A stretch of 64,000 bases of DNA, taken from positions 1,608,001 through 1,672,000 of the forward strand of contig NZ_CP129118.1 in assembly GCF_033304615.1 (NCBI RefSeq). The letters are read 5' to 3'. The position numbers and the translations under genes are program-made. Below, one piece after another: positions 17,015 through 26,783 of the stretch (position 1 is its first letter; the number at the start of each line of letters is the position of its first letter). Below the pieces are notes generated by a model. It had not been told where the DNA came from and did not search any database. It saw only the letters and a program-made list of their open reading frames with translations. The DNA comes from Sporosarcina oncorhynchi (GTDB lineage: Bacteria; Bacillota; Bacilli; Bacillales_A; Planococcaceae).

Positions 17015-18091
17015 ATGAAACGGCCAGTTATAGTATTGACAGGGGGCGGGACAGCGGGGCATGTATCCGTTAACGAAGCGCTCATTCCTGTATTTATCGA
17101 AAAAGGATATGAAGTTCATTATATCGGTTCCCACAATGGAATTGAAAAGGAATTGATCCGCAACGGTCATAAAGAAGTGAAGTACCATTCAATTCAGAGC
17201 GGGAAATTAAGACGATATTTTTCTTTGAAAAATTTTTCCGATCCTCTCCGTGTAGGAGCAGGAGTCCTTCAGGCGTTTGCATTACTGAAGAAATTGAAGC
17301 CGGAAATCATATTCTCCAAAGGAGGATTTGTTTCTGTTCCAGTCATTTTAGCCGCGAAATTGGCGAAAATCCCTGTTGTTATCCATGAATCTGACGTCAC
17401 TCCGGGTCTTGCGAACAAACTTGCGTTACCATTTGCAAAACATATTTTCACAGTGTTTGAACAGACATTGCAACATGTTCCTTCAGACCGGGCAACATGC
17501 ACAGGTGCTGTTATTCGTCCGGAAATATTTGAAGGTGAGCGGTTTGAAGGGTTGCGGATTGCACGTTTAAAAGGGGAGAAACCGGTTTTTATCGTAACAG
17601 GTGGTAGTCAGGGATCTGCAATTCTCAACGCTACTGTCCGTAAAGAATTGGATAGATTGCTTGAAAGGTTTGAAATTATCCATCTTTGCGGTAAAGGTAA
17701 TATAGATGAATCCTTGGAGCATATTCCTGGATATACACAATTTGAATATGTCACGGAAGGTCTGCCGCATTTATTAGCCGCTGCTGATTTTGCTATATCA
17801 CGGGCAGGCTCGAATGCAATTTTTGAATTGTTGTCCGTTTTAAAGCCGATGCTACTTATTCCGCTATCAGCTTCACAAAGTCGGGGAGATCAGTTGTTGA
17901 ATGCATCGCTATTCGAATCCCTCGGTATCGCAGAAGTCGTTGAAGAAGAAGAATTGAAAAAGTTATCTGCAGTAGAGTTGTTTGCATCTCTCGTTGACCA
18001 TAAAGAAGAACTGCTCAAGAGTATGAAGAAAGTAGCAACGACGAAATCTCCTGAGGATATGGCAAATATGATTTTGTCTTATAAAAATTAG
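17015..18091 (+). CDS. murG2: MurG-like UDP-GlcNAc:lipid I glycosyltransferase, stand-alone copy
   Basis: 358 aa GT28 fold. N-terminal glycine loop TGGGTAGHV (residues 9-17), FSKGGFVSVP, HESDVTPGLANK, and the C-terminal nucleotide-sugar site SRAGSNAIFELL. These match MurG, which adds GlcNAc to lipid I on the inner face of the membrane. The gene is not in a division/cell-wall cluster, so it is probably the second MurG paralogue seen in some Bacilli rather than the dcw copy. Start at ATG 17015 (GAGGTGAAGG upstream). Flanked by a MATE pump and odhA. Confidence 0.85.
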   Translation: MKRPVIVLTGGGTAGHVSVNEALIPVFIEKGYEVHYIGSHNGIEKELIRNGHKEVKYHSIQSGKLRRYFSLKNFSDPLRVGAGVLQAFALLKKLKPEIIFSKGGFVSVPVILAAKLAKIPVVIHESDVTPGLANKLALPFAKHIFTVFEQTLQHVPSDRATCTGAVIRPEIFEGERFEGLRIARLKGEKPVFIVTGGSQGSAILNATVRKELDRLLERFEIIHLCGKGNIDESLEHIPGYTQFEYVTEGLPHLLAAADFAISRAGSNAIFELLSVLKPMLLIPLSASQSRGDQLLNASLFESLGIAEVVEEEELKKLSAVELFASLVDHKEELLKSMKKVATTKSPEDMANMILSYKN

Positions 18092-18200
18092 GCCGCGTTG
18101 ATAATTATGCGCATTCAACCATACGCAGACTGTTGCAATATTCAAAAACAAGGTGTAAAGTTGAGTGCGGTATAAAAGCCAATTATATAGTGCTAAACCC

Positions 18201-18229
18201 TTTCAGTAATACAGTTTGCATGGTACTAT
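18201..18229 (+). promoter_or_regulatory. Candidate promoter for odhAB
   Basis: TTTCAG, 17-bp spacer, TACTAT. It lies about 60 bp before the odhA start. Moderate match to the vegetative consensus; no catabolite-repression site was recognised. Confidence 0.35.
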
Positions 18230-18289
18230 GTATACGGATAAAAAATATAAACACAACAGGCCGAAAGGCAAATGTGGAGGTCATTTTAC

Positions 18290-21103
18290 ATGTCGAACAA
18301 TGTTGGTTCCCAACGTTCCCCTTACTCGGTATTCGCAGGTCCGAACCTTGGGTATGTAATGGAAATGTATGAGAAGTTTAAGGTATCACCGGACACGGTC
18401 GACCCTGAACTTGCAGAGATGTTCAAAAAATACGGTGCTCCTTCTGTTGAAAGTAATCAGCAGGCGACAGCAGCGGCGGCAGTGTCTGCAGGTGATTTCG
18501 GTAAAGTTCTCGCTGCATACACACTAATAGATGCAATCCGTGCTTACGGACATCTTGCTGCGGACATCTATCCTCTCAACGATCGTCCGAAGGATTCGAG
18601 CCGTCTAGAGTTATCGAATTATGGATTAACAGAAAGTGATTTGCAGAATATGTCGGCTTCTCTTTTCTTGCCAAATGCGCCATCTAGCGTAGAGACAGGA
18701 CTTGAAGCTGTAAATTATTTAAAATCATTGTACACAGGCAAAATTGCATATGAGTTTGCCCATGTAATCGATGAGGAAGAACGTAATTGGATCCAGTCTA
18801 AAATCGAGAACGGTGAAGTTACTGTTAACCTTTCGGCTGAAGATCGCAAAGGATTGCTTACTAGACTTACACAAATTGAAGGTTTTGAGAAATTTATTCA
18901 CCGGACATTTGTCGGTGCAAAACGGTTTTCCATTGAAGGCCTAGATTCTTTAGTCGTCCTACTGGATGAATTGGTCCGCCGTTCGGAAGCTGAAAAGATG
19001 AAAAAAGTACTGATTGGTATGGCACACCGTGGCCGACTGAATGTACTTACGCATATTTTGAATAAACCTTATGAAATGATGTTCGCAGAATTCGCAGGAG
19101 TACCATCTTCACCATTCCTTCCAGAAGACGGTTCACTTATTACGACGCGTGGTTGGTTCGGAGATGTGAAATACCATATGGGTGGACTTTACAAAGGTCA
19201 ATCCGGAATGGAACGTTTTCTTGCTTACAATCCTTCCCATTTGGAAGTAGTAAACCCTGTTGTCGCAGGTCAGACTCGTGCCGCTCAGGAAACGACTAAT
19301 CACGAAGGAATGCCGACCCAGGATATGAATGCGGCTTACGCTATTATGATTCATGGTGATGCAGCTTTCCCTGGGCAGGGTATTGTTCCGGAGACATTTA
19401 ACTACAGCCGCGTGCGTGGTTATAAAACAGGCGGATCTGTTCATATCATTGCAAATAATACAATCGGCTTTACGACTGAATATTACGATTCAAGATCGAC
19501 TCATTATTCTTCAGATCCTGCAAAAGGTTTTGAAGTGCCAATTTTGCATGTCAACGCAGATAGCCCTGAAGAAGTTATCGCTGCTGCAGCATTCGCTTTT
19601 GAATATCGCCAGAAATTCAGCAAGGATATCTTGATAGATTTAATTGGTTATCGTCGCTATGGGCATAATGAGATGGATGAACCGTTGGTCACGAATCCGG
19701 TAATGTATCATTTAATCCATAAACATCCGACTCCTCGTCAGTTATATGGAGCGGAACTCGTAAAAGAGAATATCCTGAATGATTCAGATGTTGAGAAACT
19801 CGATTCAAATGTATTTGCTGAAATGCAAGCTGCATATGACAGAGTAAAAGAGCATTCGTCAGATGTGAAAAAAATGTCGAATGCAACACCTGACTACGTA
19901 CTTAATGGATTCCCAAGGGATCTTGAAACAGGCGTCGATCAGGAAACTTTGCATCGCATGAATGAAGAGCTCCTATCCTATCCTGATGACTTCACTGTGT
20001 TCAGTAAGTTGGATCGCATTCTTAAGCGTCGGGAAGAGCCTTTCAAAGGCAAAGGTAAGATTGACTGGGCACACGCAGAACAATTGGCGTTCGGCGCAAT
20101 CCTCCAAGATGGAAATCCGATTCGGATGACTGGCCAGGATATCCAACGCGGAACTTTTGCACATCGTCATCTAGTTCTCCATGATGAAAAATCAGGTGAA
20201 GAATTTGTACCTTTACACCATATCAGTGGATCCAACGCTTCTTTCGTAGCGTATAACAGCCCATTGACAGAATTTGCGGTAGTAGGATACGAATTCGGGT
20301 ATAACTTGGAAAAAGATAAAGCATTGTCAATATGGGAAGCGCAATATGGTGACTTTGCAAATATGGCACAAGTCATGTTCGACCAATTTATCTCTTCAAG
20401 TCACTCTAAATGGGGACAGCAATCTGGATTGGTCATGCTGTTGCCACATGCATATGAAGGCCAGGGACCTGAACATTCCAGCGCACGTCTTGAAAGATTC
20501 CTACAGCTTTGTGCAGAGAATAACTGGACTGTAGCAAATCTATCTAGTGCAGCGAACTATTTCCACATTTTACGCAGACAGGCTAAAATGCTTGGAACAG
20601 AAGTAGAACGTCCTCTCGTTATCGTTTCACCAAAATCATTATTGCGTCATCCGTTAGTAGGTGCAGATGTCAGCGATCTATCCGACGGTCACTTCCAGAC
20701 AGTGCTTGAACAGCCTGGAACGGGTCAGAATACAGATGGAGTCAAGAAAATTCTCTTTGCCAGCGGTAAAATGGCAATTGATTTGGCGGAAAAAGTGAAA
20801 GACGGAGAAGGTTTTGATCATCTTCATATAGTGCGCGTGGAACAGCTTTATCCGTTCCCATCTGAAAAGATCGCTGAAATTACGGCACGCTATCCAAAAG
20901 CTGAAGAACTAGTATGGGTACAGGAAGAGCCGAAAAACATGGGATCATGGTCATTTGCATCACCATATCTGCGTGAAATTGCAGACGGCAAAGAAGTATC
21001 CTATATTGGTCGAATTCATCGTGCAAGTCCTTCAGAGGGCAATGGTGAAGACCATAAGACTGAACAACAGCGTATTATTGATGAAGCGTTAAAAAGTAAA
21101 TAA
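18290..21103 (+). CDS. odhA: 2-oxoglutarate dehydrogenase E1 component
   Basis: 937 aa thiamine-diphosphate enzyme that decarboxylates 2-oxoglutarate in the TCA cycle and passes the succinyl group to E2. Seen: N-terminal NLGYVMEMYEKF, IGMAHRGRLNVL, the ThDP/Mg motif region GDAAFPGQGIVPETFN, HYSSDPAKGFEVPILHVNAD, and the E1 C-terminal QEEPKNMGSW. Start ATG 18290 has TGGAGG 8 nt upstream. Length is close to Bacillus OdhA (~944). E3 is not in this operon, as usual in Bacillus. Confidence 0.97.
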   Translation: MSNNVGSQRSPYSVFAGPNLGYVMEMYEKFKVSPDTVDPELAEMFKKYGAPSVESNQQATAAAAVSAGDFGKVLAAYTLIDAIRAYGHLAADIYPLNDRPKDSSRLELSNYGLTESDLQNMSASLFLPNAPSSVETGLEAVNYLKSLYTGKIAYEFAHVIDEEERNWIQSKIENGEVTVNLSAEDRKGLLTRLTQIEGFEKFIHRTFVGAKRFSIEGLDSLVVLLDELVRRSEAEKMKKVLIGMAHRGRLNVLTHILNKPYEMMFAEFAGVPSSPFLPEDGSLITTRGWFGDVKYHMGGLYKGQSGMERFLAYNPSHLEVVNPVVAGQTRAAQETTNHEGMPTQDMNAAYAIMIHGDAAFPGQGIVPETFNYSRVRGYKTGGSVHIIANNTIGFTTEYYDSRSTHYSSDPAKGFEVPILHVNADSPEEVIAAAAFAFEYRQKFSKDILIDLIGYRRYGHNEMDEPLVTNPVMYHLIHKHPTPRQLYGAELVKENILNDSDVEKLDSNVFAEMQAAYDRVKEHSSDVKKMSNATPDYVLNGFPRDLETGVDQETLHRMNEELLSYPDDFTVFSKLDRILKRREEPFKGKGKIDWAHAEQLAFGAILQDGNPIRMTGQDIQRGTFAHRHLVLHDEKSGEEFVPLHHISGSNASFVAYNSPLTEFAVVGYEFGYNLEKDKALSIWEAQYGDFANMAQVMFDQFISSSHSKWGQQSGLVMLLPHAYEGQGPEHSSARLERFLQLCAENNWTVANLSSAANYFHILRRQAKMLGTEVERPLVIVSPKSLLRHPLVGADVSDLSDGHFQTVLEQPGTGQNTDGVKKILFASGKMAIDLAEKVKDGEGFDHLHIVRVEQLYPFPSEKIAEITARYPKAEELVWVQEEPKNMGSWSFASPYLREIADGKEVSYIGRIHRASPSEGNGEDHKTEQQRIIDEALKSK

Positions 21104-21173
21104 GATATTAAAGTAAATGTGATTTTTAAATGTTATACACCGTAAGTGCGGTAGAATAGAGGAGGAATTTATT

Positions 21174-22400
21174 GTGGCAGAGATTAAAGTACCTGAACTT
21201 GCAGAATCGATAACAGAAGGGACAATCGCGAAATGGTTGAAACAACCGGGCGAAAGTGTAGAAAAAGGAGAATTCATCGTTGAACTTGAAACAGATAAAG
21301 TAAACGTTGAGGTTATTTCAGAAGAAGCTGGAGTCATCCAAGAACTTCTTGCGGCAGAAGGCGATACTGTTGAAGTCGGACAAGTAATTGCTGTTGTTGG
21401 CGAAGGTTCAGGAGCTGCGGCTCAACCAACTGCTCCACAAGCGAAAAAAGAAGAAGCTGCTGAATCCGCTCCTGCGAAGCAAGAAGCTGTGCAAGCCCAA
21501 CCGGCTGAACAAAGTTCAACTGATCGCACGATTGCAAGTCCTGCTGCGCGTAAATTGGCGCGCGAAAAAGGAATCGATCTTGCTGCGGTCTCCCCAGTAG
21601 ATCCGATGGGTCGTGTACGTGCACAAGATGTAAATGCACATGGTACAGCGCCAAAGGCACCGGCAACACCTGCAAAAGCAGCCGCTCCAGCTCAGGAAGA
21701 CGGAAGAGAAACTAGACAAAAAATGACGCGTCGTCGTCAAACAATTGCAAAACGTCTTCTTGAAGTTAGACAGTCAACGGCAATGCTGACGACTTTCAAT
21801 GAAATTGACATGACTGCAGTTATGGAACTTCGTAAACGTAAAAAAGATGATTTCTTCGATAAAAATGATGTGCGTCTTGGATTCATGTCATTCTTTACGA
21901 AAGCAGTCGTTGCAGCACTTAAGAAATTCCCATATGTGAATTCAGAAATCGACGGCGATGAAATTATACTGAAACACTATTTTGATATCGGTATCGCTGT
22001 TTCCACTGAAGGTGGCCTTGTTGTTCCAATCGTTCGCGATGCAGATCGCAAGAACTTCGCTGAAATCGAGTCTACAATTGGAGAACTAGCAGGTAAAGCA
22101 AGAGACAATAAGTTGACTCTTGGAGATATGTCAGGCGGTTCATTTACAATTACGAACGGTGGCGTATTCGGATCATTGCTTTCAACACCAATCCTTAACG
22201 GTACTCAAGTAGGTATCCTAGGTATGCATACAATCCAAAAACGTCCAGTTGCTGTTGGAGATAACGTTGAAATTCGCCCGATGATGTATATTGCATTGTC
22301 GTACGATCACCGTGTTATCGATGGTAAAGATTCAGTTGGATTCTTAAAAATGGTGAAGGAACTTTTGGAAAACCCAGAAGATCTTCTTCTAGGCTCTTAA
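21174..22400 (+). CDS. odhB: Dihydrolipoyllysine succinyltransferase (E2 of 2-oxoglutarate dehydrogenase)
   Basis: 408 aa. Lipoyl domain residues 1-76 with the lipoylated Lys42 in ETDKVNVEV, an Ala/Pro-rich linker, a peripheral-subunit-binding domain (~115-155, [15 protein letters not shown]), a second linker, then the acyltransferase core with [11 protein letters not shown] near the end holding the catalytic His. GTG start with GAGGAGG upstream. Only 70 bp from odhA; one transcript ending in a strong terminator. Confidence 0.97.
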   Translation: MAEIKVPELAESITEGTIAKWLKQPGESVEKGEFIVELETDKVNVEVISEEAGVIQELLAAEGDTVEVGQVIAVVGEGSGAAAQPTAPQAKKEEAAESAPAKQEAVQAQPAEQSSTDRTIASPAARKLAREKGIDLAAVSPVDPMGRVRAQDVNAHGTAPKAPATPAKAAAPAQEDGRETRQKMTRRRQTIAKRLLEVRQSTAMLTTFNEIDMTAVMELRKRKKDDFFDKNDVRLGFMSFFTKAVVAALKKFPYVNSEIDGDEIILKHYFDIGIAVSTEGGLVVPIVRDADRKNFAEIESTIGELAGKARDNKLTLGDMSGGSFTITNGGVFGSLLSTPILNGTQVGILGMHTIQKRPVAVGDNVEIRPMMYIALSYDHRVIDGKDSVGFLKMVKELLENPEDLLLGS

Positions 22401-22418
22401 TTTTCAAACGATAATTCA

Positions 22419-22446
22419 AGACCCGGAATTTCCGGGTCTTTTTTCA
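22419..22446 (+). terminator. Intrinsic terminator of odhAB
   Basis: AAGACCCGGAA pairs with TTCCGGGTCTT, followed by TTTT. Confidence 0.92.
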
Positions 22447-22474
22447 AATCATAGCTATTGGATGGTGAACCCAT

Positions 22475-22672
22475 ATGAACTTTACAACATGGACGACAGC
22501 ACCGACAATCCGTAAAGTGGTCTGTACACATGCCGATGCGGCAAAGTATGTCGTCACAGACGTTTTGACACCCGGCAAAGAGTACGCTGTGAAAAATGAA
22601 ACGGATGAATTCATTTTCATCGTGGATAATAGCGGAAAAGTTGGCGGCTATTACAAAACCTATTTTGAATGA
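22475..22672 (+). CDS. Small conserved protein, DUF6501-like
   Basis: 65 aa, no membrane segment. Begins MNFTTWTTAPTIRKVVCTHA and ends YYKTYFE, consistent with a small beta-rich domain annotated as DUF6501 in Bacilli. Function unknown. GGTGAACCC precedes the ATG, and it has its own terminator, so it is an independent small unit between odhB and yojN. Confidence 0.7.
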   Translation: MNFTTWTTAPTIRKVVCTHADAAKYVVTDVLTPGKEYAVKNETDEFIFIVDNSGKVGGYYKTYFE

Positions 22673-22676
22673 TTGA

Positions 22677-22713
22677 ATACCCGATGCCCGAGTCTTGGGT
22701 ATCGGGTATTTTT
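22677..22713 (+). terminator. Intrinsic terminator of the DUF6501-like gene
   Basis: AATACCCGAT pairs with ATCGGGTATT, then TTT. Confidence 0.88.
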
Positions 22714-22733
22714 AATAAAGGAGTGCGGAAAAA

Positions 22734-23597
22734 ATGGAAGATATGATTTCAATGGAAAAAGTGAAGAGAAACCAACGAAAGTACTCTGATGAGACAAAAT
22801 CTCTCATTCAAGTGGGAGGTTATATCGCACCTATTGACTTTTTATGGGAAGATATACTAATCGGAATTACTTTAAAAAAACCGATTCTTTTAAAAGGGCC
22901 ATCCGGATCAGGTAAAACAAAACTAGCTCAGAGTATTTCTGCTTTGTTCAACCAGCCGATGCATAGTGTCAATTGTTCGGTTGATTTAGATGCAGAATCT
23001 CTTCTTGGTTTTAAGACAATCATCACGAAAGAAGGACAATCTATTATTGAATTCATAGATGGTCCTGTTATTCAAGCGATGAAAAAAGGACATATCCTTT
23101 ATATAGATGAAATTAATATGGCAAAACCCGAAACATTGCCGATTTTGCATAGTGTACTTGATCACCGTCGGATGCTGACGAACCCTTTTACCGGAGAAGT
23201 GATCCATGCACATGAAGATTTTTCTGTCATTGCTGCTATCAATGAAGGTTATGTGGGAACATCACCGATGAATGAGGCCCTAAAGAATCGATTTATCTCT
23301 TTCTCAATACCTTATTTAACGGGCCAACAACTTCGTGAAGTTATAAGAGCACAATTCCCACAAGTAAGTGAGCAACTAATAGAGTCCCTGATGAATATAA
23401 ATGAAGATTTGAAAAAACAAGTGATAAATGGACTTCTTGCGGAAGAGGCTGCATCTGTCAGAAGTTTACTTGATGCAGTAGCACTCGCCCAGTATATCCC
23501 AATCAAAAGGGCGGTATTATATGCGATTGCTGAAAAACTTGAAGATAAGATGGAGCATAAGTTAATTATGGAATTAGTGGACACTTGGGTAAAGTGA
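22734..23597 (+). CDS. yojN: MoxR-type AAA+ ATPase (YojN-like)
   Basis: 287 aa. Walker A GPSGSGKT (~residues 58-65), Walker B ILYIDEIN, sensor AAINEGYVG, and the AAA+ C-terminal lid. MoxR ATPases act as chaperones that load metal cofactors or remodel enzyme complexes, normally with a VWA partner; NorQ/CbbQ are the best-known relatives. The VWA partner yojO follows 10 bp later. The pair and its place beside odhAB match B. subtilis yojN-yojO; the client is unknown. Confidence 0.9.
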   Translation: MEDMISMEKVKRNQRKYSDETKSLIQVGGYIAPIDFLWEDILIGITLKKPILLKGPSGSGKTKLAQSISALFNQPMHSVNCSVDLDAESLLGFKTIITKEGQSIIEFIDGPVIQAMKKGHILYIDEINMAKPETLPILHSVLDHRRMLTNPFTGEVIHAHEDFSVIAAINEGYVGTSPMNEALKNRFISFSIPYLTGQQLREVIRAQFPQVSEQLIESLMNINEDLKKQVINGLLAEEAASVRSLLDAVALAQYIPIKRAVLYAIAEKLEDKMEHKLIMELVDTWVK

Positions 23598-23607
23598 GGA
23601 GAAAATT

Positions 23608-25509
23608 ATGGTGAAGTTAAATCGATTCATACAATTCAATGATGAGACGATCGATGCTAATTTGCTTCTCCTGTATGAAAGAGTAGGGAAGGCGCTTGCT
23701 GATGCCCCGTATTTGAATATGACAGAACGAAAACTAATTGAATTCCAACCAAAAGAAGGAAATGTTTCATTAAGCGTCTTTTGGAGACATCGAAGAGAAG
23801 ACATAACCCATGCCGGAAGGCTGTCCGATGTCTATTTGTTGACCACTGGTTTTTGGAAGCACTTTTCGGTTAAACCATGGTTAGAATTTCGGAAAAGATA
23901 TGCTGAACATTCGATTCGTAAATTTGCTGAAGAACTATTATTAATGTTGGAAGAATATAGATTGATGGATCTAGTCCAAAAAGAACGTCCTGGAACAGAG
24001 AATGCGTTTTTGGTTAGACGGGAATTACTAATGGAATTCCATAGAGATTTATTAAAGTCCAACTTCCAAAAAGGTTTTGTTGCTGATGCTTTGATGAATC
24101 AGCTGTACATTACATTACATGATAGTCTTTTCTCTGATTCACAAGTGGATTGGCAACTGCCTATTAAAAAAATACAAAATATAGTGACCTATGCAACCGA
24201 TGCAAAGTCTACCTTTGATATGATTAATCTGACTGAAAGCATTATATTGATCGTGGAAGAGATACTTGAAAATGACCTTATTCTCCAATATTATGCTGTA
24301 GGTGAATCCATTTCTGAAGAAACGGTTTCATTTCACTATCATAAAGGGATGTCTGAAGCAGAAAAAGGCGAAGATGAAGTGAAGGAAACGATTGAAGAAA
24401 TCTTTCGCACTTGGCATCGTGAAAGTGAAGACGAATCCGGGATACATCTCCAATTTGAACTTGAACATGGCAGATCAGGGAAAAGTGATGGCGGCGAAGC
24501 GGTAGAAGGAAATGAAAATGCCGAAATTGAGGAGATCGGAAGAGGAAACTCAGCGGGAGATGAAAAACAGAACCGTCAACAACCTGAAGAAGATAAGAAA
24601 GAGCTTGATGAACGCTCAGGACAAAAAAAAGCAGGCAATCATTTTGGTAAAGAAAATATAAATGTTGTCTATGAAGAAAAATTCGTCACCATTAAGATGG
24701 ATGAAAAGAATCGAAAACAGCTTTTACAATGGCGTGAACAACAGAAACCATATGTCAGATCTTTTATTGAAGAAATGAAAAAGCGAATGGAAATGAAAGA
24801 GGACGTCCGTAGAACTGGTTTGATGAAAGGACGATTATCATCTAATCTGCTAACAATGGCAGTCGATGAAAGACCACGTCCTTTTTACAGGAAAAATAGC
24901 CCTTCGGAAAAGTTGGATGCCGTATTTGGACTGCTTGTAGACGGCTCCGCTTCTATGATGGATAAACTAGATGAAACAAAGGAAGCCGTATTACTGTTTC
25001 ATGATGTGCTTAGACAATTATCAGTTCGTCATGAAATCTCTTCTTATTATGAAGATGCAGACAATGCTACAAAAGATGTTCAGCCAAATGTGTTTAATTT
25101 AATGCACACATTCGAAGATATTCAAAAAGATGATGGAATGACGATCTTATCTTTTGAAACAAACGAAGATAATCGTGATGGGTTTGCAATCAGATGGATG
25201 GCAGATCGTTTAGTGAGAAGAATGGAGAAGCATAAATTCCTTCTCGTCTTTTCGGATGGGGAGCCATCGGCCTTTGGTTATGATCGCAACGGAATACTCG
25301 ATACGCGAGAAGCTGTGTTGGAAGCTGAAAAAAGGGGAGTGTCTGTGATACACTTGTTTTTATCTTCCGAGAATCCTTCCGATGACCAAAGAGCGCTATT
25401 TTCTATGATGTTTGGCAATAAGTCTGCTGCATCAGATTCCGTCGAGGATTTCACTGATCAAACTATAAGGATTTTGCGGAAATTACTTGCTATCGTCATC
25501 AATCAATAA
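23608..25509 (+). CDS. yojO: VWA-domain protein, NorD/CobT-like (YojO-like)
   Basis: 633 aa. The N-terminal ~260 residues are helical with no known motif. Residues ~260-345 are a highly charged Glu/Lys/Gly linker. The C-terminal ~200 residues are a von Willebrand A domain with the metal-site motif LVDGSASMMD (DxSxS) and LVFSDGEPSAF. This layout is that of NorD/CobT-type partners of MoxR ATPases, and the adjacent yojN supplies that ATPase. Probable cytoplasmic complex; target unknown. AGGAGA precedes the ATG. Confidence 0.88.
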   Translation: MVKLNRFIQFNDETIDANLLLLYERVGKALADAPYLNMTERKLIEFQPKEGNVSLSVFWRHRREDITHAGRLSDVYLLTTGFWKHFSVKPWLEFRKRYAEHSIRKFAEELLLMLEEYRLMDLVQKERPGTENAFLVRRELLMEFHRDLLKSNFQKGFVADALMNQLYITLHDSLFSDSQVDWQLPIKKIQNIVTYATDAKSTFDMINLTESIILIVEEILENDLILQYYAVGESISEETVSFHYHKGMSEAEKGEDEVKETIEEIFRTWHRESEDESGIHLQFELEHGRSGKSDGGEAVEGNENAEIEEIGRGNSAGDEKQNRQQPEEDKKELDERSGQKKAGNHFGKENINVVYEEKFVTIKMDEKNRKQLLQWREQQKPYVRSFIEEMKKRMEMKEDVRRTGLMKGRLSSNLLTMAVDERPRPFYRKNSPSEKLDAVFGLLVDGSASMMDKLDETKEAVLLFHDVLRQLSVRHEISSYYEDADNATKDVQPNVFNLMHTFEDIQKDDGMTILSFETNEDNRDGFAIRWMADRLVRRMEKHKFLLVFSDGEPSAFGYDRNGILDTREAVLEAEKRGVSVIHLFLSSENPSDDQRALFSMMFGNKSAASDSVEDFTDQTIRILRKLLAIVINQ

Positions 25510-25520
25510 AAGATAAAAGG

Positions 25521-25557
25521 AAAAAGCAACTTCCACCAGAAAGGAAGTTGCTTTTTC
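25521..25557. terminator. Bidirectional terminator between yojO and the TelA gene
   Basis: AAAAAGCAACTTCC pairs with GGAAGTTGCTTTTT. It serves the two convergent operons. Confidence 0.93.
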
Positions 25558-25577
25558 TATGATCACTTTTGCCAATT

Positions 25578-26783
25578 TCACAAAGGACGGCTTGGAGATT
25601 GTGTTTTTTCATGTACAGCAAGAAGACGAGTTTTCAACTCTTCTTCCATACGAGCAATTTCGACTTCAGCAGCTTTTCGTTTTGCACGACCATCGGCTTG
25701 TATCAATAATGTCTCTTCGATTGTTTGAATAAGATTTTCTTGTGTTTTCTTCAACGTATCAATTTCCACAATACCACGTTCGTTTTCTTTTGCAGTTTCA
25801 ATGGAATTCACTTTTAGCATTTCAGAGTTTTTCAGTAATAGGTCATTCGTTGTCTTCGTTACAAGCCGCTGTGATTCCACTGCCTTACGCTGTCTGTTCA
25901 ACGTTAGTGCAATGGCAATCTGATTTTTCCATAAAGGAATGGACGTCATGATGGACGATTGAATCTTTTCGGCAAGAGTCTGATTTGTTTGCTGGATCAT
26001 CCTAATTTGGGGAGCACTTTGGATCGTAATCTGTCTAGAAAGCTGAAGATCGTATAGACGTTTTTCTAAACGATCTAAAAACTGTCCCATATCATTCACT
26101 TCCTGGAAAGCCATTTGATCATTTGATAGCTCCGCTTTCCGTTGCATTTCAGGAATGATGACAGTCGCGATTTCATCACGTTTGATTTCTGCAGCAGCAA
26201 TGTAAATATTCAATGCTTGGAAATAGGTTTTGTTCTGTTCATAGAGATTGTCTAGCATATGGACATCTTCCAGCAAACCACGCTTTGAATGTTCGAGCTG
26301 AACGCCGATTCGATCAATCTGAGTGCTTAGCTTTTGATATTTCGTCATCATTTCCTGGATTGAACGACTTGCTTTACTGAAAAGACGGCTTAAACCTGAC
26401 TTCTTTTTATCCGAAAGATCTTCAGGATCAATTTCTGAGAGTTTTCCCATCAGATCACTTAATACATCACCGACAGGGCCGATATCTTTACTTTGGACGT
26501 GATCGAGCATTTTATGGGAGAAGTTTGATAGTTCGTTTTGGGCATTTGCACCATACGTGATGATAGCTTCGTAGTTACCGACAGGAATCTGCTCTGCTAG
26601 CTGACGAGCTTTTTCCTGTTCTTCAGGTTTTAGCCGATCGATCAATTTAACTGCTGTTTGCTTTTGTATTTGCTCTGTCTGCATTTCTTTAGGTAGAAGC
26701 GGTTCGTTCATATTGAATGGATTATCAAGCAAATCATCCATCGTTTTAACTTTTTCTGTTGTCATCTCATTATTTTCTGTCAT
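25578..26783 (-). CDS. yaaN: TelA family protein (YaaN-like)
   Basis: 401 aa, almost entirely alpha-helical with long coiled-coil stretches (e.g. QIDRIGVQLEHSKRGLLEDV). It matches the TelA/toxic anion resistance family (PF05816). In other bacteria these genes accompany tellurite or envelope-stress determinants, but in Bacillus the role is undefined. It overlaps the upstream xpaC by 14 nt, the same pairing as B. subtilis xpaC-yaaN. AAAGGGGAT precedes the ATG. Confidence 0.9.
   Translation of the reverse strand: MTENNEMTTEKVKTMDDLLDNPFNMNEPLLPKEMQTEQIQKQTAVKLIDRLKPEEQEKARQLAEQIPVGNYEAIITYGANAQNELSNFSHKMLDHVQSKDIGPVGDVLSDLMGKLSEIDPEDLSDKKKSGLSRLFSKASRSIQEMMTKYQKLSTQIDRIGVQLEHSKRGLLEDVHMLDNLYEQNKTYFQALNIYIAAAEIKRDEIATVIIPEMQRKAELSNDQMAFQEVNDMGQFLDRLEKRLYDLQLSRQITIQSAPQIRMIQQTNQTLAEKIQSSIMTSIPLWKNQIAIALTLNRQRKAVESQRLVTKTTNDLLLKNSEMLKVNSIETAKENERGIVEIDTLKKTQENLIQTIEETLLIQADGRAKRKAAEVEIARMEEELKTRLLAVHEKTQSPSRPL

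Noticed and set aside
18133-18372. 79-codon ORF before odhA
   Set aside because: It overlaps the odhA start and the presumed promoter and lacks a ribosome binding site.
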